From: Perca fluviatilis
Taxonomy: Eukaryota; Chordata; Actinopteri; Perciformes; Percidae
Assembly (NCBI RefSeq): GCF_010015445.1
Contig: NC_053126.1
Coordinates: 18,515,669 to 18,579,668, forward strand
Reading direction: 5' to 3'
DNA length: 64,000 nucleotides
In this document: positions 57,901 through 64,000 of the stretch, piece after piece
Numbering within the stretch: position 1 is the stretch's first letter
Layout: each line of letters starts with the position of its first letter
Program-made: the position numbers and the translations under genes
Notes under the pieces: generated by a model
The model's database searches: none
Seen by the model: only the letters and a program-made list of their open reading frames with translations
Told to the model about the DNA's origin: nothing

Positions 57901-60524
57901 GTATTATCTTTATATTACCATGCAGCCTCTGTATTTACTCACCAGATCAAGCATAGATTGGCCTTTACCATCACTCTTCACCTCCACTCAGTCCTCCCCT
58001 TGCCCCACAGAACTACTGCACATCCCCACCATGCTCCACTCCTCAGTTTACATTTCACATAATGGATGGATGGATGGATGGATGGTATAATATTTAAGAT
58101 ATCTCTTTAATTTTGGGGGGTTTTCAAAGACAGTGACCATGATAATATTTAAATTCAAAACCAGTTTAGCTAATGATCATAAATGCTTTGATGGCAAAGT
58201 CACATTGTTGTGGCAGTCTCTTGAGTTTGTCGAAACAGTTCAAAGTATCCTCTGCAGGCTTTTTGTCCCACAGAGAGACATGTGTCAGACAGGTCACAGT
58301 GGTGGAGGATGAGCCATTCAATTATCTAAACTGTGTTTTATGTCTGAAAGTCATGAGCGATCTCTAAATATATCATTTAAACCAATTAAAAATATATAAA
58401 ACACCTTTACTTAGCATTATATATTCCCATACTAGACCTGTTTAGGTCTTGAATTATGTTTTATCTCAGAAAATGTAAAACTCTGCCTGTTTGTTTTTGA
58501 ATGAGAAATGAGCCTGTTCACACAGACGTACAAATACGTAGTTAAAGTCCGGAGCCTATTATATTTAATTGTAACAGGCGTTAAAAAGTTTAATTTCAGA
58601 AAACTTGCAAACTTCCTGCTGCAGCTTCTTTCTATACATATGTTGTCAAACATTTGCCTGATAGCTGGCTCATCATCTTTTTTTTTTTTTTTTTTTTTGG
58701 TTTTAATTTGCCAGCACTCCATGTTATAAATTAAGGTAAAGGACTGGACACAAGGATGCTTGATGGCCTCCAGAGGCGAGGAAATTGAACTGTTGAAGCA
58801 TGTCAGTCCAGAATAGCCAAGAGAAGATTTTTGCACCACGCCTGTGCACAGGGGAAAAAAAGCTTAATGTCAATGTAATTTGAAAAATAACAGGAGCAGT
58901 GGAGTGAACCTAAACCTCCTTACCCCCACAGAATTTGACCGAGCATTCACACAAATTCAGTCTTGAAGATTGCAGAGAACTGAATGTGTTAGGCAGAGAG
59001 GGAGAGATTGGAGCGATGGGGACGTAATGAAGCTTTGGTTGCCTCAGACGGAGAAAAGATTTGGAGGAATCTCTGCAGTGCCATGTAATAATCGCCCCTT
59101 GAGTCACTGGCAATCACTGATCATTCAATGTGAAGAGGACAGCAACCTTTTTCCCCCCACCATTAAGTCTTTCACGTTTCCTCTTCTGTATCTCTCTTTC
59201 CGTCTTCCGTTTTCTGTACTCTGCAATTTATGTATGCTGGCCGTTTCTCATTTTCACTCTTCCCCTGTCAGTCTCTTTGATTCCCTGTGCTTTTAAAGTA
59301 GAGTGAATTCCTACACTTGTCTAATGAAAGCAAAATTAGTCCTATTATTTCATTATGACACTCGCACATGGCTCACTCTCTTTGTCCACAGACTGTTCAG
59401 AACAGCCATTGTGAAAAGAAGCTGTATGTGTGAAAGCTCTATCCTCCAAGGGACAGTGGGCACTCAAAGCTAATTGTCAGTGTGGGAAGTCAGTAGTCAG
59501 TACGTTTACCTGCAGTTTAAAAAAACAATTATATGCCAAGCCGTTTAGAGTGACAACATACAGGAACTGCATGACGAATAACGACAATAAACAAAGAACC
59601 AGCTGACTTAAACCAAGAGAATTAACAGTCAGCTGTGGCAGCTTTCACAATAGCCAATAACTCTACTGTAGTCCATTAGTGCACCAGTAAGAAACAAGCA
59701 CAGGCCATTCATTGGGGAAGCGGAGGACTCAATATACAACTGTCAACCATCGAGGTCATACTATAATATTTTACTACTCAAACTAATATCTACTACTACA
59801 GATGTGTGTTCAATATTAAATAAATGATTATGAAATAAATAATCACAAAAATAAATTGTGTGAAAAATAAACAGAAATTTAAAAAACAAGATTACAACAA
59901 CTGAAGTGATTATTATGAATATATATATATATATACTTACTTAAGTGTACTGACTTACTCTTAATTAAGCTAGCAAGCCTTATAACTGCTACCAGTTTCA
60001 GCCAGTTAGCTACTGTATAGCTAGAGCAGCAACAATGTCAAAGTAATTCTGTATTAACTTGATTGGCTGAAAGGTGAGAGGGCGGTGCAAACACCACTTT
60101 CATGAAAAGTGACAGTATGAAATAATGATAAAAAGTGGCATTGTCAAATAATTGACATGAAATACGGTGTAATTGGAAAAATTGAAATAAAAACAGACTT
60201 TCAAGCCAGTAAATAAAGCCCTTACAAGAAAGTGGTTAACAACAGATGTATCCAAGGTTGAAAGATTGGTTTGATGTTATCCACGACATAAATGTGATGG
60301 AGAAGCTCACTTTTACTGTAAGAACAAGATACATTTAAAAACTGTTGGGCATGCTGGGTTGAATTGATATCCTCACTTAGATCAGACTTTACTTAATTTA
60401 TGATGATCTTCATCTTTTTTGTGCTGTATTATGTACACCAATGTGTTCCTAATACAAATTTGAATTAAAAAAAGGATATCTTAAAAGGAAAATGTCTAAT
60501 GAAATCAAAATGATGATGATGCAG
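57901..60524. other. srcin1: srcin1 3' intron, unassigned
   Basis: Includes a (GGAT)n tract at 58060-58086, a T21 run at 58678-58698 and a small (AT)n run near 59920. No exon or named repeat otherwise. Confidence 0.5.
58060..58086. repeat. (GGAT)n microsatellite
   Basis: About six GGAT units in tandem. Confidence 0.9.
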
Positions 60525-60893
60525 TTAAAGCTGTAGTGCGTAGTTTCTGTCTCCACCATGAGGAATTCTAAGTAATGACAACAACACTGTCGGCGCGTCC
60601 ACGTGATACAAGCCCTCCGTGATCGCGCACACGCTCCCAGCCCTCCTCCACGCGGTTGCTAGTATGCAAGGAGGACACGGAGGATTAAAAACAACATGAT
60701 GGACTCTGCAGAAGAGGTAATTATCTTCACTCGAGCTTCTGCGCGAGAAAGTTGCCGGGCAACACTAGTTTCTGAACATAGCCATACTGAGAAATACAGA
60801 GAGTTGTGTGGAGCTTTGTAGCAACTCATTTGGCAATGGCTTGAATGTAACGGACGTTCATTAATATCAAAAGGTTCTGCACTAAAGCTTTAA
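60525..60893. mobile_element. TTAA-bounded MITE
   Basis: The left end TTAAAGCTGTAGTGCGTAG and the right end GCACTAAAGCTTTAA are inverted repeats over about 15 bases, with one mismatch. The 369-bp interior is CpG-richer than its flanks and non-coding. Confidence 0.65.
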
Positions 60894-61804
60894 ATTCTGA
60901 TACTACAAAATGAGTGATGAAATAACATAACATAATAATGAGATGAGTTTAATTATGTCTTGAATTATTGAACAAATTTTTGGTTTATTTATATATTTCA
61001 CATATAATTTCATGATTATTTTATAATGTCTTTATTTATTATTGAATACACAAACTCTGTTAACCATGCAGTGCCATGTACTGTAGCATTAGCTTGGTTG
61101 GAAATGCCAACACAAATATTTTAGCACGGTAGTCAAACCTTAATGAAGCACGATGCTGATAAGCTAGCATTGTGTTATTGGTTTCCGCAAGCTGTTGCTT
61201 TTAAAATCACTCCTTCTCTATCCGATTCCTGACATTTTTAATGTCAAACCAAGAAAACGGCACAGATCCTGACAATTTAGCTTACAGATGGATAGAGCAA
61301 AATCTGTCTTGTAATTAATTTAAAATTCTGGATAATGAAACAGCTGAGCATGGACTATGCTGGAAAAACACACTGATTATCTGCAGCTCATCTCGTCAAA
61401 TTATCAAGCTGGCTGGCTCATTTGCATACAGCCTTTAAGTGCTAATTAAGAACTTTCCAACTTTCCGATGTTCACTTCACCTGGTGTTTTTTTTAACCCA
61501 TCACTGACATTGTGCTTGTGATCTTTTTGAAGAGAAATCCTAATTATGCCAGCTACTTTTTCACAACTAAAACACAAGTAGGTTATTTTTTAAGTATATT
61601 TGTGCAAATTTTGTCAAAACTTTCAGCCATTAGCATCTGTCTTTCTAGGATCCACATATTATTTAGGCCTTATTATTGAGCTGTAACCTTGAAATGATCC
61701 CTATTTAGGGTAAGCCACCATAGTGCTTGCCCTAACCTAATTTCTCCCTCAAACTCACACCTGTTGATCACACTTTTGACTGATACTGTTGTTCTGACAA
61801 TCAG
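60894..61804. other. Non-coding sequence with possible conserved block
   Basis: 61200-61450 is repeat-free, with an octamer-like ATTTGCAT and homeodomain-like GCTAATTAAG. It may be a conserved element; nothing else is seen. Confidence 0.3.
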
Positions 61805-61849
61805 ACGTGCCCACCGTGGGTGACCTCTCTGCTCGGCCCACAGATGAAG
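61805..61849 (+). CDS. srcin1: Candidate small srcin1 exon (45 nt)
   Basis: An open 45-base segment between TGACAATCAG and a good GTAAAG donor. Joined to exon R in phase 0 it reads TCPPWVTSLLGPQMK. In the next frame it reads DVPTVGDLSARPTDE, which looks more like a conserved peptide but does not fit exon R's phase. No mammalian counterpart is recalled. Confidence 0.3.
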
Positions 61850-64000
61850 GTAAAGGTGTCTCTTCTCTTAAACCTTTCCTGGATATAATTCCCTAAATGT
61901 GACCCCAAACTTTTACCCTAGTTCCAGTTCCCAATGGTTTTTTCTCTTTTTGTTTCCTCTGGCCAAACGATTACTGACATTTCTAAGGCATTTTGAACTC
62001 AGAAGAATGAACACACCACTTCAGAGTCTCTCAGTGGTCCCACCCTCAGCTTATACAACAATAGTTCTATATATACATTTATACCTCTTTAGCATCAGTG
62101 GCATTATCCACCAATACAAATGAAAGGCAGCTAGTGCACATTAACATGTCATGAAACCAGCTGGAGGGAGAGTTAAACATTTGAAGACATCACTGTTTAT
62201 CATTTGCAATCGGCTAAAAAAAGATGCACTGGCACCACATTTTGGTTTGATGTTAGTCCTGTGTCTAGCATTGCCAATTTCAAGTTACTCAGTTGTTTTT
62301 CATCAATATAAAATATGCTGGCTGAATGAACATTATGCCGTTCAACCAATCATAATTTGGGATCCCTCCTGGATATGCTCCTCAATTCAATTCAATTTTA
62401 TTTATAGTATCAAATCATAACAAAAGTTATCTCGAGACACTTTACAGATAGAGTAGGTCTAGACCACACTCTATAATTTCCAAAACCCCAACAATTACAG
62501 TAATTCCATCAAGAGCAAGCATTAGCAGTGGCTGTCGCGACAGTGGCGAGGAAAAACTCCCTTTTAGGAAGAAACCTCGGCAGACCCAGACTCTTGGTAG
62601 GCGGTGTCTGACGGGCCGGTTGGGGGTGTGATGAACAGTGCCAATAATAGTCACATTAAAGGTCACAGTGACTTTGAAGGTTATCGTGGAAGTTCATGTC
62701 ATAGCAGGGCACATCGTGTCATACTGAGTAGTGCAGTCCCCTATACCGGATCCAGACTACTGCAAATAATGTGATCCAAACATACTTTATTATTGGAGCA
62801 AAAAAGAAGCATTAATGCTCAGTTTTTTGCAGATCATCAGGTACTTTTGTTAGTTTAGGCTCTGATGTTATCTGTGTCTGTTAAAATTAACTTTTTGATG
62901 GTGCTCTGTGCTCGGGCTGCCTGCTCACTAAAGCTTTACCTAGATGTATTAGAGCATTCCAGGCATTAGGATCTTTCGAATCAATGTGCTGGATAAAAAC
63001 AGACAGTTCAAAGCCACAATTTCTCCCCATTTGCCTTGGCACAGATCAAGGAGGGCATGACAATGTGAATCACTTTCATGCCGCAAAACCCGATTTCCAT
63101 TTCCCATTTGGACTCTTATTACTTCTGGCGGTAAAACAGGCTAGTTAAAGGTGTAGGGCGTGATGTGGGGGTTGTGAAGACCTATCCTGGGAAGCTGTCG
63201 TTTGGCAGGCAGCTCCAGTGTGCATGAGATGAAGGGCAAGGTGACTACTCTGCTGCACTCACAGACCAGAATAAATGTGTCGGCCAGGCTTGAGAGGAGT
63301 TCCTCAAGCAGAAGGAACAGCCCCGCACTCTGGGGACGGTTGGCAGCACAGGCTCTGGAACTGCAACAGAGCAGGTGAAATGCCTCCCAGCAGCACAGTG
63401 TAGACTAGCACACCTGCTCACCTTTCATACAGAACTAATCCCCATAATCCCTACACAAACACCTTTTAAAACTTTTAGAGCCTCTGCAAAAACTCTCCTG
63501 TTGTTTCTTATGAAAAGCGTAAATAAAAACCTGCCTGAAGTGTAAAAAAAGGTTTACAATAAAAAGCAAAGTTTGGCTCTTTCTCGCTCTTATCTCAACC
63601 CTGTCATCACTGTATGTATGTATTTTGTTTGGTCTGCCCCCTGAAGATAAAACTTACAAACTGTTTCTGTTTGATGCATTCACCGTAGTTCCACCTGCAA
63701 AAAGAGACCACTACATGTTGTGACAAATGTGTGACCCACAAGTTTCATACTGTTGGAACAGTGCCATCTACTGACTCATTCCAGCATTACACCAAGGGTG
63801 TGATGTCTGTCCATCAGTATATTTTGCGTTTTTTAATGAGTAAAAATCATTAAAACGTGCCAAGATAAAGGTGGTCAACACCAGTGTAATCTACATTGTC
63901 ACTTAGTGTTGCACCCTATGCCAAAATGTGGGTTTATCAATGGTTTGTTCATCATGTGTAGATGGCAGCCTGTCTCATGGTTTCCACCACACATGCTGAT
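61850..64000. other. 3' non-coding part of the window
   Basis: Apart from the LINE-type repeat at 62385-62670 I see no supported gene. A 63-base open segment at 63312-63374 with AG/GT flanks is noted as a weak exon candidate. The srcin1 stop codon is presumably beyond 64000. Confidence 0.4.
62385..62670 (-). mobile_element. Interspersed repeat, LINE 3'-end type
   Basis: On the minus strand it ends AAATTGAATTGAATTGAG. Internal phrases ATCTCGAGACACTTTACAGA, GCGAGGAAAAACTCCC and CTCTTGGTAGGCGG match, from memory, one of the commonest teleost repeats. No coding sequence is retained. Confidence 0.6.

Overview
This is nuclear DNA from a ray-finned fish, most likely a percomorph teleost. The evidence is long AT-rich introns with consensus GT/AG splice sites, many (GT)n microsatellites, teleost-type tRNA-derived SINEs, Tc1/mariner, hAT and Harbinger remnants, and fish-style LINEs. 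There are no bacterial-type operons, and almost all short open frames are chance.

The only cellular gene I can support is srcin1, on the + strand. It encodes SRC kinase signalling inhibitor 1 (p140Cap/SNIP), an adaptor of synapses and the actin cytoskeleton. Eighteen coding exons lie between 19809 and 57900. Their phases all join, giving about 1,505 codons. The first exon seen begins inside codon GAT (the D of a DPER start), so at least one upstream exon with the initiator lies elsewhere; I could not find it in 1-19808. The final exons appear to lie beyond 64000, with one modest candidate at 61805-61849. In order the exons encode an N-terminal segment with a polyglutamine/histidine insert, a 9-residue microexon, the conserved globular/actin-interacting-type region, a tyrosine-rich region with EPIYA and EGLYADP motifs, coiled coils, an Src-SH3-type proline-rich segment, two extra in-frame exons resembling the C-terminal part of the paralogue KIAA1217/SKT, and the start of the C-terminal tail.

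Layout: 1-19808 is upstream or intron-1 sequence rich in mobile elements (a hAT copy, a 2.3-kb foldback element, a run of TTAA-bounded MITEs and three SINE-scale insertions). 19809-25526 holds exons 1-2 and a possible alternative first exon. 25527-37130 is a large intron with a Harbinger remnant, a second foldback element with a nested SINE, a LINE and a Tc1 copy. 37131-57900 is the exon-dense core. 57901-64000 is mostly non-coding, with one MITE and one LINE-type 3' repeat.

The points most worth a second look are two unannotated-looking, phase-compatible microexon candidates of 12 and 18 nt, the SKT-like cassette exons and a possible alternative 3' end, a duplicated C-(GT)n module that places a TG microsatellite at a splice acceptor, a LINE ending a few bases from a splice donor, and six TTAA-bounded inverted-repeat elements, two of them foldback type.

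Family assignments rest on recall of protein families, not on database searches. Exon edges were read by eye from splice consensus and reading-frame continuity.
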